From the NCBI RefSeq assembly GCF_001458595.1, contig NZ_LN890328.1, positions 663,737 through 727,736 on the forward strand: a stretch of DNA of 64,000 bases. Reading direction: 5' to 3'. Below, one piece after another: positions 39,161 to 47,620 of the stretch. Origin of the DNA: Clostridium neonatale. GTDB taxonomy: Bacteria > Bacillota > Clostridia > Clostridiales > Clostridiaceae. Position 1 is the first letter of the stretch. Each line of letters begins with the position of its first letter. The translations under genes and the position numbers were made by a program. The notes under the pieces are model-generated. The model was not told where the DNA came from, made no database searches, and saw nothing but the letters and a program-made list of their open reading frames with translations.

Positions 39161-40174
39161 ATGAGATATACAAAAAAAAGGATATTTATATGTGTGTTTA
39201 TTTTCATTGTATTTCCTCTGCTCGTTTTAGGATGTCAAGAAGAGAAGATAAGTTCTAATAATGCAGCAGAGGTAATACAGCTAGGAAAAGGGGCAGTACT
39301 TAAAAGTGAAGAAGGTCAATATAATATTTATAATTATAGAGATTATAAATATTATAAAGTAGATACACAAAGTACAATATTAGCTTATGATAAAAGTAGC
39401 AATAGTTACATATGCATAGAGCATGGTAAGCACTTTATAGTATATAACCATAATAAATACATAATAAAAGATGAAAAATATGAAGGACTTAAGCTTTCTC
39501 CTCATGGAAAATATATTTCATATTTTGTAGATGACAATGGATTAAAATTAAAAGTATTTAAAAACGATGAGAAAAATAGTGAAATAGACATCAATTCAGA
39601 TGTATCAATATCAGGTACTTTGTATGATTGGTATGATGATAATACAATTGTTTATTATGGTGTTAAAAGCGATAAAACAAATGGATTATTTACTTATAAT
39701 CTTATTACAAACAAAGAAGAATTAATTTATGCATTAGAAGAAGGATATTTAGCTTATTTAAAAGGAACAGGTGATAATTTATTATTTTTGCAGATAAATT
39801 TAGAAAATGATAAAGAACTGGTGGCAATTGATAAAAAAAACAAGAATTGCAATATTTTAAGTAATGAGATAGAAGAATTAAATGATGTAATAAGTCTTAA
39901 TGGAAATTTTTATTTTACAGGAAAAATGAAAGATGATTCAAAATCTCTTTATAAAATAGAAGATAATGATATAAAAAGATTAGTTTTTGACTTTCCAGCT
40001 GTGATAAATGCAGAAAAGGGATTAAAAGCTGATAGTGAAGGTAATATATTATTCGTAGGTAAGAATGATATATACAGTGAATATGAAAAAATATATTCAT
40101 ATAATAAGGATAAATCTGTTTCGGTAGTGTCAGATGAAGCGATTGATTACGTATTTATTGATTATAGAGAATAA
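39161..40174 (+). CDS. Putative lipoprotein with TolB-like repeats, function unknown
   Basis: A 337-residue protein with a lipoprotein signal. A basic start and hydrophobic stretch (about 8-24) are followed by lipobox LVLGC, with the cysteine near residue 25. The mature part shows spaced segments such as LKLSPHGKYISYFVDDNG and YDWYDDNTIVYYG that resemble TolB/beta-propeller blades. It is probably attached outside the membrane. No known family is firmly recognised and the neighbours do not reveal a role. AGAAGGGG lies before the ATG. Confidence 0.6.
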   Translation: MRYTKKRIFICVFIFIVFPLLVLGCQEEKISSNNAAEVIQLGKGAVLKSEEGQYNIYNYRDYKYYKVDTQSTILAYDKSSNSYICIEHGKHFIVYNHNKYIIKDEKYEGLKLSPHGKYISYFVDDNGLKLKVFKNDEKNSEIDINSDVSISGTLYDWYDDNTIVYYGVKSDKTNGLFTYNLITNKEELIYALEEGYLAYLKGTGDNLLFLQINLENDKELVAIDKKNKNCNILSNEIEELNDVISLNGNFYFTGKMKDDSKSLYKIEDNDIKRLVFDFPAVINAEKGLKADSEGNILFVGKNDIYSEYEKIYSYNKDKSVSVVSDEAIDYVFIDYRE

Positions 40175-40176
40175 TG

Positions 40177-40222
40177 AAAAGCCATTGAAATTAGGTTGTT
40201 AGTTTTAATGGCTTTTTATTTT
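40177..40222 (+). terminator. Terminator after the lipoprotein gene
   Basis: AAAAGCCATT (40177-40186) pairs with AATGGCTTTT (40207-40216), extended by an inner A/T stem, followed by a T-rich run. Confidence 0.85.
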
Positions 40223-40240
40223 TGGCAAATTTAAATTTTT

Positions 40241-40492
40241 GGACAATCTGTGGACGAGGTGCCCCTGATGGTATAACTTAAATTAAGCTATTATGCAAAT
40301 TAAAATAAAAACCTAGAGAATAAAAAATAAATCATATGCGCCTAGCCTTTCGCAGGCTTGCTCGAAAAATCCAGAATGTGCTAAAAAATCCACGGCTATA
40401 GATTGCTTTTTATTAAGAGAAAGTTATTTATTATTGAGATAATATTAAAAGTTCGTAATTACACAGTCGCCTTGATGATTTTTTATTCTTTA
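40241..40492 (+). ncRNA. Tandem RNA unit, copy 1 (unknown class)
   Basis: First of two diverged direct copies. Shared blocks are GGACAATCTGTGGA (40241), AATAAAAAATAAATnATATGCGCC (written as AATAAAAAATAAAT then ATATGCGCC, to 40342), ATCCAGA followed by a G+T run (40369-40380), and AGTCGCCTTG (40465) before GATTTTTTATT. Possible helices are GCGC/GTGC (40338-40341 with 40378-40381), AGCC/GGCT (40344-40347 with 40355-40358) and AAAAAATC/GATTTTTT (40383-40390 with 40477-40484). The poly-T end suggests an intrinsic terminator. No coding frame is seen. Confidence 0.55.
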
Positions 40493-40507
40493 GGAAATTA
40501 TATTCAC

Positions 40508-40747
40508 GGACAATCTGTGGATAAGTTATTTAAAAAATATTGCAATAGACTAATGCATAGTTCCTAAATAATAAAAAATAAATTATATGCGCCTGGCCTT
40601 TTCTTCGGCAAGCTCAGAAAATCCAGAGTGCGCTGAAAAAAATCGACGGCTTAAAGGATTACGTTTTATAAAAGCTATTGTATTCTATTGGATTTGCATT
40701 TTTATAGAAGACTATATCATAGTCGCCTTGGCGATTTTTTTATTTTT
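40508..40747 (+). ncRNA. Tandem RNA unit, copy 2 (unknown class)
   Basis: Second copy, with the same blocks in the same order (GGACAATCTGTGGA 40508, ATATGCGCC to 40593, ATCCAGAGTGCGC, AGTCGCCTTG 40721). The GCGC/GCGC helix (40589-40592 with 40630-40633) replaces a G-U pair of copy 1 by G-C. AAAAAAATCG/CGATTTTTTT (40636-40645 with 40732-40741) is 10 bp. The end, AGTCGC-CTTG-GCGATT then T residues, forms a better terminator hairpin than in copy 1. It lies about 70 bases upstream of the pilus ATPase gene. Confidence 0.55.
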
Positions 40748-40813
40748 ATTAAATTGATGAATAAAAAGGAATTTTATGGACATTAATTAGGTAATTAAGA
40801 ATCTGAGAGGTGT

Positions 40814-42178
40814 GTGAATATTAATAATTTCATTGAAAAAGTAGATTTTACAACAGCTAAAAAAATTACAAAGGAAATATGCACGAAATATAAATTAATT
40901 CCAATAAATGAAGAAGTAAATAAGATAAAGGCCATAACTTATGAAGATGAAAAAGATTCTTTAGATAACTGTGTGAAATTTTATTATGATAAAGAGATAG
41001 AGATAATTGTTGTAAGTAAAGATGAATTTAATATTTGGGAAAGCATAATTTATGGGTGTGATAACAATAAATTAGATGAACTTCTCATATATAAGGCAAT
41101 TGATAAAAATGCCAGTGATATTCATTTTGAGCCATGTGACAATTATGTGAATATTAGATATAGAATAAATGGAATATTGAGTTTAGCATATAGAATGGAG
41201 TTAGAAAAGTATGCTTCATTAGTTTCAAAGATAAAGTTAGAAGCAAACATGGATATCACCGAAAAAAGAAGACCCCAAGATGGGAAGATAATAAAAAGAT
41301 ATAATAATAAAAAATATGATTTCAGAATATCATCAATACCAGTAATTAATGGAGAAAAAATTGTTATAAGAATACTGTATTGCAGCAGTTTCAACTACAA
41401 ACTAGAAGAATTAAATTTTCCAAGTAATCAAGTAGATCTTATAAAGAAGATTATTGCACTTGAAAATGGATTATTTTTAGTTAATGGGCCAACTGGCTCA
41501 GGAAAATCTACAACTTTGTATACTATTTTAAAGGAAATAAGTAATGAAAATATAAATATCACAACCCTAGAAGATCCAATTGAAGTGACGCTTAAAAATG
41601 TTAATCAAATGAATTTAAATAAAAAGCTTGGAATAGATTTTTCAAGTGGACTAAGAAACATACTTCGTCAAGATCCAGATGTAATTATGATTGGTGAAAT
41701 AAGAGATAAAGAGACTGCTGATATGTGTATTAGAGCATCTATAACTGGACATAAAGTATATAGCACACTTCATTGTAAGTCACCAAGAGAAGTTTATTTG
41801 AGATTAATAAATATGGGGGTTGATTCAAATCTTTTAGTTGAAGCCCTTGGTGGAATAATATCTCAAAAACTTATAAAAATTTTATGTGATGATTGCAAAG
41901 AAATAGATAATGTAAACAAGTATAAGAATTTTATGTTATTTAAAAAACGTGGCTGTAAAAATTGTAATTATACTGGATATATAACAAGAAAATTAATTAG
42001 TTCTGTTTATTATTTAAAGAATTCAAATAAAAAGAATATAGAAGAAATTTATGCAGATAAAAATTATTTATGTAATACACATATGAAATCTCAAATGGAA
42101 GAGCTCATAGCTAAAGGTAAGATACCATATGCTGATTATTTTAACTTTCTAGAAGGAGAGGACTTAAATGAATTGTAG
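40814..42178 (+). CDS. GspE/PilB-type secretion/pilus assembly ATPase
   Basis: A 454-residue assembly ATPase. A short N-terminal region precedes the T2SSE core with Walker A G225-S232 (GPTGSGKS), Asp box region ITTLEDPIEVTLKNVNQMNLN, Walker B MIGEIRDKETADM and the His box ATGHKVYSTLHCKSP (here SITGHKVYSTLHC). A CxxC pair set, LCDDC and CKNCNYTGY, fits the zinc-binding insert of PilB/GspE. It powers polymerisation of pilin or pseudopilin. The start, GTG 40814 after GAGAGG, has tight spacing and is uncertain. First gene of an overlapping operon. Confidence 0.9.
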   Translation: MNINNFIEKVDFTTAKKITKEICTKYKLIPINEEVNKIKAITYEDEKDSLDNCVKFYYDKEIEIIVVSKDEFNIWESIIYGCDNNKLDELLIYKAIDKNASDIHFEPCDNYVNIRYRINGILSLAYRMELEKYASLVSKIKLEANMDITEKRRPQDGKIIKRYNNKKYDFRISSIPVINGEKIVIRILYCSSFNYKLEELNFPSNQVDLIKKIIALENGLFLVNGPTGSGKSTTLYTILKEISNENINITTLEDPIEVTLKNVNQMNLNKKLGIDFSSGLRNILRQDPDVIMIGEIRDKETADMCIRASITGHKVYSTLHCKSPREVYLRLINMGVDSNLLVEALGGIISQKLIKILCDDCKEIDNVNKYKNFMLFKKRGCKNCNYTGYITRKLISSVYYLKNSNKKNIEEIYADKNYLCNTHMKSQMEELIAKGKIPYADYFNFLEGEDLNEL

Positions 42179-43256
42179 TGTTAATGTTATGAAACAATTA
42201 AAAAATGCTTCTTCTATGATATTTAGAAATAAGGTAAATGAGGAATTATTAATAATAATATGTGATAATCTTGCTGAAATCTATAAGGATGGAATAAATA
42301 TAGATTATGGAATTGAAATTATCTCTGATGCTATTTTTGACAAATCATATAAGGAGAGCTTAAATGTAGTATTAAAGTATATAAAAGAAGGCAGAACTTT
42401 AAGTGAAAGTTTTAATGAAGTAGATGAATTATATCCTCCATTTTTTATTGGAATGCTTGCTGTTGGTGAAAGTAGTGGTAGTCTATATAAAATACTTATA
42501 GCTCTTAAAATATTTTATGAAAAATCAGTTTTTATAAAAAAGGAAATAAAGAAAGCATTATCATATCCAAAACTTGTATTAATAAGTTTTTTCATCTTTA
42601 TTATGATATTTTTCGTATTTGTAATTCCTAATTTTTATAATATATATGAATCTATTGGAGTTTCTCCGTCTCAAAATTATTTAACTATGCATAAAATCAG
42701 TATGGTTATTTGTGATAATAGCATAAAGTTTTATTTATATTTTGCAATATATGTTGTCATTATTCCTATAATATTCCTAAAGTATTTAGTAAATAAAATA
42801 AAAATAGATAAATTTCTAAAAGTTAGTATAATAAAAAAATATTTTGAGTATAGAATGCTATTGATTTTATATATAATAACAAATTCTAAGATGAATATAT
42901 CATATGGATTGACTATTTGTGAAAATTCATGTGAATCAGATTATATAAAAAATAAATTGAGGCAGATGAATAAAAGTATAATAAATGGAAGTACATTATA
43001 TGATGCATCAATAAGAATAAATATATTTTCTAAATATACTTTAGCTATTATTAAGATTAGGGAAGAGTCTGGAGGCCTTGAAGAGGCATTAAAAGATTTA
43101 TGCAATAAACTTCAAGAAAATATAATGAAAAATATTAATAAATGCTTATCTCTTATTCAGCCTGTAATAATAGCAATTTTAAGTGTAATAATAACAATAT
43201 TTTTAGTGCTAGTTGTATTACCTATTTTTGAAGGAGTTCAAAGTATACTGCCATGA
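42168..43256 (+). CDS. GspF/PilC-type inner-membrane platform protein
   Basis: A 362-residue membrane protein with two T2SSF-type halves. The first has LAEIYKDGINIDYGIEII and LYPPFFIGMLAVGESSGSL; the second has LTICENSCESDYIKNK and IIKIREESGGLEEALKDLCNKL. Three transmembrane segments lie near 135-155, 190-210 and 335-355. The platform anchors pilin assembly above the ATPase. It overlaps the ATPase gene by 11 bases and the next gene by four, showing tight coupling. GGAGAGG precedes the ATG. Confidence 0.9.
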   Translation: MNCSVNVMKQLKNASSMIFRNKVNEELLIIICDNLAEIYKDGINIDYGIEIISDAIFDKSYKESLNVVLKYIKEGRTLSESFNEVDELYPPFFIGMLAVGESSGSLYKILIALKIFYEKSVFIKKEIKKALSYPKLVLISFFIFIMIFFVFVIPNFYNIYESIGVSPSQNYLTMHKISMVICDNSIKFYLYFAIYVVIIPIIFLKYLVNKIKIDKFLKVSIIKKYFEYRMLLILYIITNSKMNISYGLTICENSCESDYIKNKLRQMNKSIINGSTLYDASIRINIFSKYTLAIIKIREESGGLEEALKDLCNKLQENIMKNINKCLSLIQPVIIAILSVIITIFLVLVVLPIFEGVQSILP

Positions 43257-43693
43257 TAAGAAAAAGAGGGTTTACTTTAATCGAAACAATTGCAAGTATA
43301 AGCATATTATTAATATTTATGAGTATCTCAATATCTATGTATAAATTAAAGGCTTCATTGGAAAGTGATATCAATGTAACCGACTATATATATGAAATTC
43401 AAAATTTGATTACATATGGTAAAAGCGTTTGTAAAGAAAAAGAAAACTATGGGAAAATTATTGTTAGTACAAAAGATAATAATATTAGATTTGTTGAGAA
43501 TTGGGATAATATCGAAAAAAGTGTTAATTTACCATATGATTTAAAAGTAATATCACAATTTACAGTTTATATAACACCACAAGGTAAATTAGAAAAAGGT
43601 AATACAATTAGTTTGCTTGATAAAGATAAAAAACGATATGACATTACTATAGGGGTTGGAGTTGACATAATAACTATTAAAGGGGAATCATAA
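43253..43693 (+). CDS. Type IV prepilin-like protein (class III signal, first)
   Basis: A 146-residue prepilin. The leader MIRKRG is followed by the processing site G6/F7 and FTLIETIASISILLIF, with the conserved Glu at mature position 5. The rest is a short globular domain with one cysteine. It starts at the ATGA overlapping the platform gene's stop. It is the best candidate in this operon for a major pilin/pseudopilin, comparable to ComGC or PilA. Prepilin peptidase is not encoded in this window. Confidence 0.87.
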   Translation: MIRKRGFTLIETIASISILLIFMSISISMYKLKASLESDINVTDYIYEIQNLITYGKSVCKEKENYGKIIVSTKDNNIRFVENWDNIEKSVNLPYDLKVISQFTVYITPQGKLEKGNTISLLDKDKKRYDITIGVGVDIITIKGES

Positions 43694-43694
43694 A

Positions 43695-44126
43695 GTGAAA
43701 AAAGATGGCAGTGTTTTGATTGAAGTAATAGCATCAGTCTGCATAATAACAATAGTTATTACTGCATTTATGCAAGCTTATGTATCAAGTATTAATAATT
43801 TGAAAAGCCGCATGTTAGAAGAAGAACTAAATATGTGTATTTATAATCTATCAAATGAAATAAAATATAATTTATCATATGATGAGATAGAAGAAATGTT
43901 AAATGATAAAAATGAAGTAAGTTTTAAGTATGATGAAGATTTTTCAAGGAGATTAATGCAATACAATATTGATGATTTAGAGATAGGCGATGATATAAAG
44001 ATAGTAATGCGAAATTGTAGTAATGATAAAGCAGAATTTCAAATAGAAGCATGCATTAGTGCGGATGAGCATAAAATTGAAAAAAAATATGCATTTAATA
44101 AAAGTTGGTGGATGGATGAAATATAA
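43695..44126 (+). CDS. Type IV prepilin-like protein (second)
   Basis: A 143-residue prepilin-like protein with leader MKKDG, predicted cleavage G5/S6, then SVLIEVIASVCIITIVITAF with Glu at mature position 5. Serine replaces the usual phenylalanine at +1, as in many minor pseudopilins (for example ComGD or GspI types). It begins at GTG 43695, two bases after the preceding stop. The C-terminal part has no recognised domain. The end overlaps the next gene by 11 bases. Confidence 0.8.
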   Translation: MKKDGSVLIEVIASVCIITIVITAFMQAYVSSINNLKSRMLEEELNMCIYNLSNEIKYNLSYDEIEEMLNDKNEVSFKYDEDFSRRLMQYNIDDLEIGDDIKIVMRNCSNDKAEFQIEACISADEHKIEKKYAFNKSWWMDEI

Positions 44127-44568
44127 ATTCAGGAAAAAGCATGCTTTTACTCTTATAGAATCAATAGTATATATTTTTTTGACATCTATAGTTTTTCTTG
44201 AGCTTATAACTTGCTTGTTTTCTTTTTATGCTTCATATATAGAAATAAGAAATAGGAGTATAAATGAAAATAATATGAGAAATTTTTATACTAGCTTAGA
44301 TTACATTTTACATGAGAATCATAATGAGGTTATTAAAAAAGAAAGCAACTCAATAGTAATTTATAAGGATTCAGAAGATGATTATATTGTAAAAAGTATA
44401 AAATTTTATGATAATACTGTAGTTGCAAAATATACAAAAGGAAAATCTACCTTAGCCATTAATAATATGCTTTATAATATAAAAGATTTTGAGGTTGTAG
44501 AAAAGGATAAATTAATATATTTGATAATTACAGATATGTATGGAAAGGAATATATAAGATGTCTATAA
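44116..44568 (+). CDS. Type IV prepilin-like protein (third, Ala at -1)
   Basis: A 150-residue prepilin-like protein with leader MKYKFRKKHA and mature start FTLIESIVYIFLTSIVFLEL. The residue before the cleavage site is alanine, not the usual glycine. Glu5 is present. It resembles GspJ/ComGF-type minor pseudopilins in size and place. ATG 44116 gives the expected short leader; the longer frame from 44059 is an extension into the upstream gene. GGTGGATGG acts as ribosome site. Confidence 0.78.
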   Translation: MKYKFRKKHAFTLIESIVYIFLTSIVFLELITCLFSFYASYIEIRNRSINENNMRNFYTSLDYILHENHNEVIKKESNSIVIYKDSEDDYIVKSIKFYDNTVVAKYTKGKSTLAINNMLYNIKDFEVVEKDKLIYLIITDMYGKEYIRCL

Positions 44569-44993
44569 AACAAACTGGAAACATACTAACAAGCACCATG
44601 TTGTTTTTAGCATTCACAAGCATAATCATAAGCTTCTTGTTTAAAATTGCTATAAATAATAATGAGATTTCTTCATTTGAAGTTAATAAATATGACTTAT
44701 ATAATATCAAAGAAGTAGAAGAAAATTTAATTTATAAGTATATGAAAGAACTAAATAAAATGAGAGATAAAGAAAAAGAAGATGATGATGATGAAAAAAC
44801 TAATGATATGTTTGATAATGATTTTTCAGTCACTATTAAAGAAAGTAAATTAGAATATCATAAAGATGAAGATGTATTTATTTTAGATATGAATTTAGAT
44901 AAAGATAAATCAATTGGGAGAAATATTGATTACAAAATAGAAAATGAGTCAATAATTTTAATACCAACATATAATTGTAAAAATTATGATTAA
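44559..44993 (+). CDS. Minor pseudopilin-like protein lacking Glu5 (GspK/PilX type)
   Basis: A 144-residue protein with a short leader MSIKQTG and a hydrophobic segment NILTSTMLFLAFTSIIISFLF. The conserved Glu5 is missing, a feature of the tip pseudopilin GspK and of PilX-like proteins. A lysine/aspartate-rich stretch (KEKEDDDDEKTNDM) lies near residue 75. It overlaps the preceding gene by ten bases. The assignment rests on position, leader pattern and missing Glu5, not on sequence match to a family. Confidence 0.6.
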   Translation: MSIKQTGNILTSTMLFLAFTSIIISFLFKIAINNNEISSFEVNKYDLYNIKEVEENLIYKYMKELNKMRDKEKEDDDDEKTNDMFDNDFSVTIKESKLEYHKDEDVFILDMNLDKDKSIGRNIDYKIENESIILIPTYNCKNYD

Positions 44994-45018
44994 AGTGTTT
45001 TATTGGAGAGAGTTTTTA

Positions 45019-45663
45019 ATGAAAGATAACATTTTATTAAATAAAAACTTTTTTACATATGATGAAGAAAAATATCTTGATGAAGAATTTTATAGAATTC
45101 AGGAAAAATTAAAACCTAAGCAAAGAGTGATAATTTTAGAAGAAAATCTAAATATTATAAAGTTTGATATAAAAATAAGAAAAAATAAAATCAGTAATTT
45201 TGTTGATGAAAATATAAAAAAGAATATTCCTCAAAATGGAGATGTTTTATATCATTATATATACGATTCTAAAAGTAATTTATTATATATTTACTATATT
45301 AAAGGTGGAAAAAGAATTGATAATTTAATTGATTATGTAAAAGAGCTGGAAGTAACACCAATACAATTTTTAATTATGTCAGTATTAAGAAATAAATTTA
45401 AAATAAAAGATAAGGAAATTCGGGTTTTGGTGAAAATAAATAATTATTACTATTATTTAAATATTGAAAATAATATAATAAAGCAATCTTTTATAGTAAC
45501 AAATGAAGAAGAAATATTAAAAAACATTGAAATTAATGAGGAGTACTCGAAATTATATATTGATAATAATATTTTACATGAGATAGCAGAAATTAAAAAT
45601 CATATTAATATTATAAGTTTTGATATAGTAAAGGGGATATATGAGAAAATTAACAAGAAATAA
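45019..45663 (+). CDS. Unknown pilus-operon protein (position of PilM/GspL)
   Basis: A 214-residue soluble-looking protein without signal or membrane segment, rich in Ile, Lys, Asn and Tyr. I do not recognise the family. Its place between the pseudopilins and two small membrane proteins matches PilM (or GspL cytoplasmic domain) in PilMNO-type operons, but actin-like ATP motifs of PilM are not visible. ATG 45019 has GGAGAGAG upstream; the frame could reach back to 44986. It overlaps the next gene by 23 bases. Confidence 0.5.
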   Translation: MKDNILLNKNFFTYDEEKYLDEEFYRIQEKLKPKQRVIILEENLNIIKFDIKIRKNKISNFVDENIKKNIPQNGDVLYHYIYDSKSNLLYIYYIKGGKRIDNLIDYVKELEVTPIQFLIMSVLRNKFKIKDKEIRVLVKINNYYYYLNIENNIIKQSFIVTNEEEILKNIEINEEYSKLYIDNNILHEIAEIKNHINIISFDIVKGIYEKINKK

Positions 45664-46054
45664 AAATTTCACACCTGAAAATTTTTATAAGAAAAAAGAA
45701 AAACAAAATTTGGAAGAATTTAGACGATTAATATGTCTGGTTTTTATTTTAAATTTAATGTTAATACCAAATACTATAGAATATATTCAAGAAAAGCAAG
45801 ATAAAACTTTAGAGAATTATAGCCCAATAGATTATAGTTATACTCAAAGTTATAGTATAGATGAAATAGAAACATGGATAAATAATATATTTATAAATTG
45901 TATATTAAAGGCAAAAATTAATCAAAATGAAGGTGAGATAACCCTTAATAATTTAGATGATTTTTATAATTTAAAATTGCAAGAAAAAATCGATATAACT
46001 TATATAATGTCTGAAGAAGAAAATTATAAAGTTGGAGTAAAGTTAAATGAATAG
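45641..46054 (+). CDS. Unknown bitopic pilus-operon protein (PilN-like position)
   Basis: A 137-residue protein: about 28 basic residues, one hydrophobic segment (FRRLICLVFILNLMLIP), then a short outside domain. This is the topology of PilN/GspL C-terminal proteins, which bridge the cytoplasmic PilM and the platform. No sequence motif proves it. AAGGGG precedes the ATG, which lies within the end of the previous gene. Confidence 0.5.
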   Translation: MRKLTRNKNFTPENFYKKKEKQNLEEFRRLICLVFILNLMLIPNTIEYIQEKQDKTLENYSPIDYSYTQSYSIDEIETWINNIFINCILKAKINQNEGEITLNNLDDFYNLKLQEKIDITYIMSEEENYKVGVKLNE

Positions 46055-46403
46055 AATGTTAAAAAGCTTTTGGTTAACAATTTTTTGTATATTGTTAATG
46101 TTACAAATGATAATATTATATATTAATAATTTTAATACTAATGGGAAGAATATTATTAAAGAAGAATATAAAGAAGAAAAATCATTGTATGATATATATG
46201 AAGAGTTAAATGTATTAACTGAAAAACAAATTATAAATGCAGAACATATAGATGAAAAATGGAAAATACAATTACGAATAAATGGAGATAAAGATCAATT
46301 AATAAAAGAATTAAATAAATTGAAAGCATATAAAATAACAAATTATGATATATATAATGATAATAATGAAAGTTATATTGTTTTAGAAATGATATATACT
46401 TAA
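46047..46403 (+). CDS. Unknown bitopic pilus-operon protein (PilO-like position)
   Basis: A 118-residue protein with an N-terminal membrane segment (about 7-25, FWLTIFCILLMLQMIILYI), a coiled region and a small domain (WKIQLRINGDKDQLIKELNKLKAYKITNYDIY) that has the look of the ferredoxin-like fold of PilO/GspM. This is inferred from layout only. It is the last gene of the operon and overlaps the upstream gene by eight bases. Confidence 0.5.
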   Translation: MNRMLKSFWLTIFCILLMLQMIILYINNFNTNGKNIIKEEYKEEKSLYDIYEELNVLTEKQIINAEHIDEKWKIQLRINGDKDQLIKELNKLKAYKITNYDIYNDNNESYIVLEMIYT

Positions 46404-46560
46404 TATATTAAAATAATTTAAGTAATAGGAGCAACAAATATTGCAATTATTTGAGGAGTTTGATAAAATAATTTTGTTATGTCAGTTATTAAGTAAATTA
46501 TTAACATATAGTTGTTAATTTTAGTATGTAACGATTTTATAAATTTGGAGGTATATATTA

Positions 46561-47118
46561 ATGATATCAGCAAGTGACTTAAGAAAAGGGACTACTTTTG
46601 AATTCGATGGACAAGTGTTTACAGTTCAAGATTTCTTACACGTAAAACCAGGTAAAGGGGCAGCATTTGTAAGAACTAAACTTAGAAACGTAATTTCAGG
46701 AGGAGTAGTAGATAGAACTTTCAACCCAACTGAAAAATTACAAGACGTTGTAATTGAAAGAAAAGAAATGCAATATCTTTATTCAGATGGTGAATTATAT
46801 TACTTCATGGATCAAGAAACTTATGAACAAATTCCTTTAAATTTTGAAAAAGTTGAAGATGCAATAAAATTCTTAAAAGAAAATATGTTTGCAACAATTA
46901 AATTCTACAAAGGTGAAGCTTTCTCAGTAGAAGCACCAAACTTTGTTGAATTACAAATTACTCATTCAGAACCAGGAGTTAAAGGAAACACTACAACTAA
47001 TGCATTAAAACCAGCTACTGTTGAAACAGGTGCAATAGTAAATGTTCCTATGTTTGTTAACGAAGGTGATACAATAAGAATAGATACTAGAACTGGTGAA
47101 TACATGGAAAGAGTTTAG
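46561..47118 (+). CDS. efp: Elongation factor P
   Basis: A 185-residue three-domain EF-P of normal length. The domain I tip loop reads [18 protein letters not shown]; the tip lysine is the modified or contact residue. The EF-P signature near the C-terminus is present ([25 protein letters not shown]). It relieves ribosome stalling at polyproline stretches. GGAGGT precedes the ATG. A terminator follows. Confidence 0.98.
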   Translation: MISASDLRKGTTFEFDGQVFTVQDFLHVKPGKGAAFVRTKLRNVISGGVVDRTFNPTEKLQDVVIERKEMQYLYSDGELYYFMDQETYEQIPLNFEKVEDAIKFLKENMFATIKFYKGEAFSVEAPNFVELQITHSEPGVKGNTTTNALKPATVETGAIVNVPMFVNEGDTIRIDTRTGEYMERV

Positions 47119-47126
47119 TTATTACA

Positions 47127-47160
47127 AAAGTTGTTAAGCATAAGCTTAACAACTTTAATT
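47127..47160 (+). terminator. Terminator after efp
   Basis: A 13-bp perfect stem, AAAGTTGTTAAGC (47127-47139) with 47144-47156, with an ATAA loop, followed by AATTTTA. Confidence 0.85.
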
Positions 47161-47200
47161 TTATAAGAATAGAAATTTCTATAAAAAGGAAGTGGGATGC

Positions 47201-47563
47201 ATGGAAAAGATAAAGAAAGAACTAGAAGAATTAAAAGATTCTTTAAATACTTTGGTAAATAATCAATACAAAGAATATTTTACAAGAATTACTTCTATAT
47301 TAGATAATATGAATGAAAAAATTGAAGAGTTAACTGTAAATCAAGAGTCACTTGATGAAAATATAAGATTTATGGATTCAGATTTAAGTAACATTCAAGA
47401 GGAGCTTTTTGAAGAAGTTTCAATTGATGAACTAAATGATATAGAAGATCAATATACAGAGATAAATTGTATTCATTGTAATAACCCAATCTTTATTGAA
47501 CAATCTGCATTAGAAAATAATAGTGAGATTCCATGTCCTTATTGTAATAAAAATATAAAATAA
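47201..47563 (+). CDS. CD1247-type coiled-coil/zinc-ribbon protein
   Basis: A 120-residue protein: a helical, acidic N-terminal part (about 1-85, KIKKELEELKDSLNTLV ... LDENIRFMDSDLSNIQEELF) and a C-terminal zinc ribbon with two CxxC pairs (CIHCNNP and CPYCNKN). It resembles the clostridial CD1247 N-terminal-domain family seen next to efp (recalled). No function is known; the zinc ribbon suggests nucleic-acid or ribosome contact. ATG 47201 fits better than the in-frame GTG 47192, which lies in the GGAAGTGGG ribosome site. Confidence 0.65.
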   Translation: MEKIKKELEELKDSLNTLVNNQYKEYFTRITSILDNMNEKIEELTVNQESLDENIRFMDSDLSNIQEELFEEVSIDELNDIEDQYTEINCIHCNNPIFIEQSALENNSEIPCPYCNKNIK

Positions 47564-47576
47564 ATTTTTGTAGGAA

Positions 47577-47609
47577 GCCGTTATAAGTACTTAAGGTATT
47601 TATAACGGC
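47577..47609. repeat. Left target-site duplication (terminator hairpin copy)
   Basis: A 33-bp palindromic sequence identical to 49168-49200, with arms GCCGTTATAA and TTATAACGGC. This copy is followed by the insertion element rather than by a T tract, so it has probably lost terminator activity. The boundary is ambiguous by one base on each side. Confidence 0.9.
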
Positions 47610-47620
47610 TCAGACTGTTG

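Noticed and set aside
40516..40524. TGTGGATAA, a perfect DnaA-box match
   Set aside because: It is a single 9-mer in the second RNA unit, with no cluster of boxes and a changed base in copy 1; more likely part of the repeat than an origin.
40175..40813. CRISPR array or GEMM riboswitch before the pilus operon
   Set aside because: There are just two long diverged copies with no short regular repeats, and the GEMM core (GACGCAAAGC) is absent.
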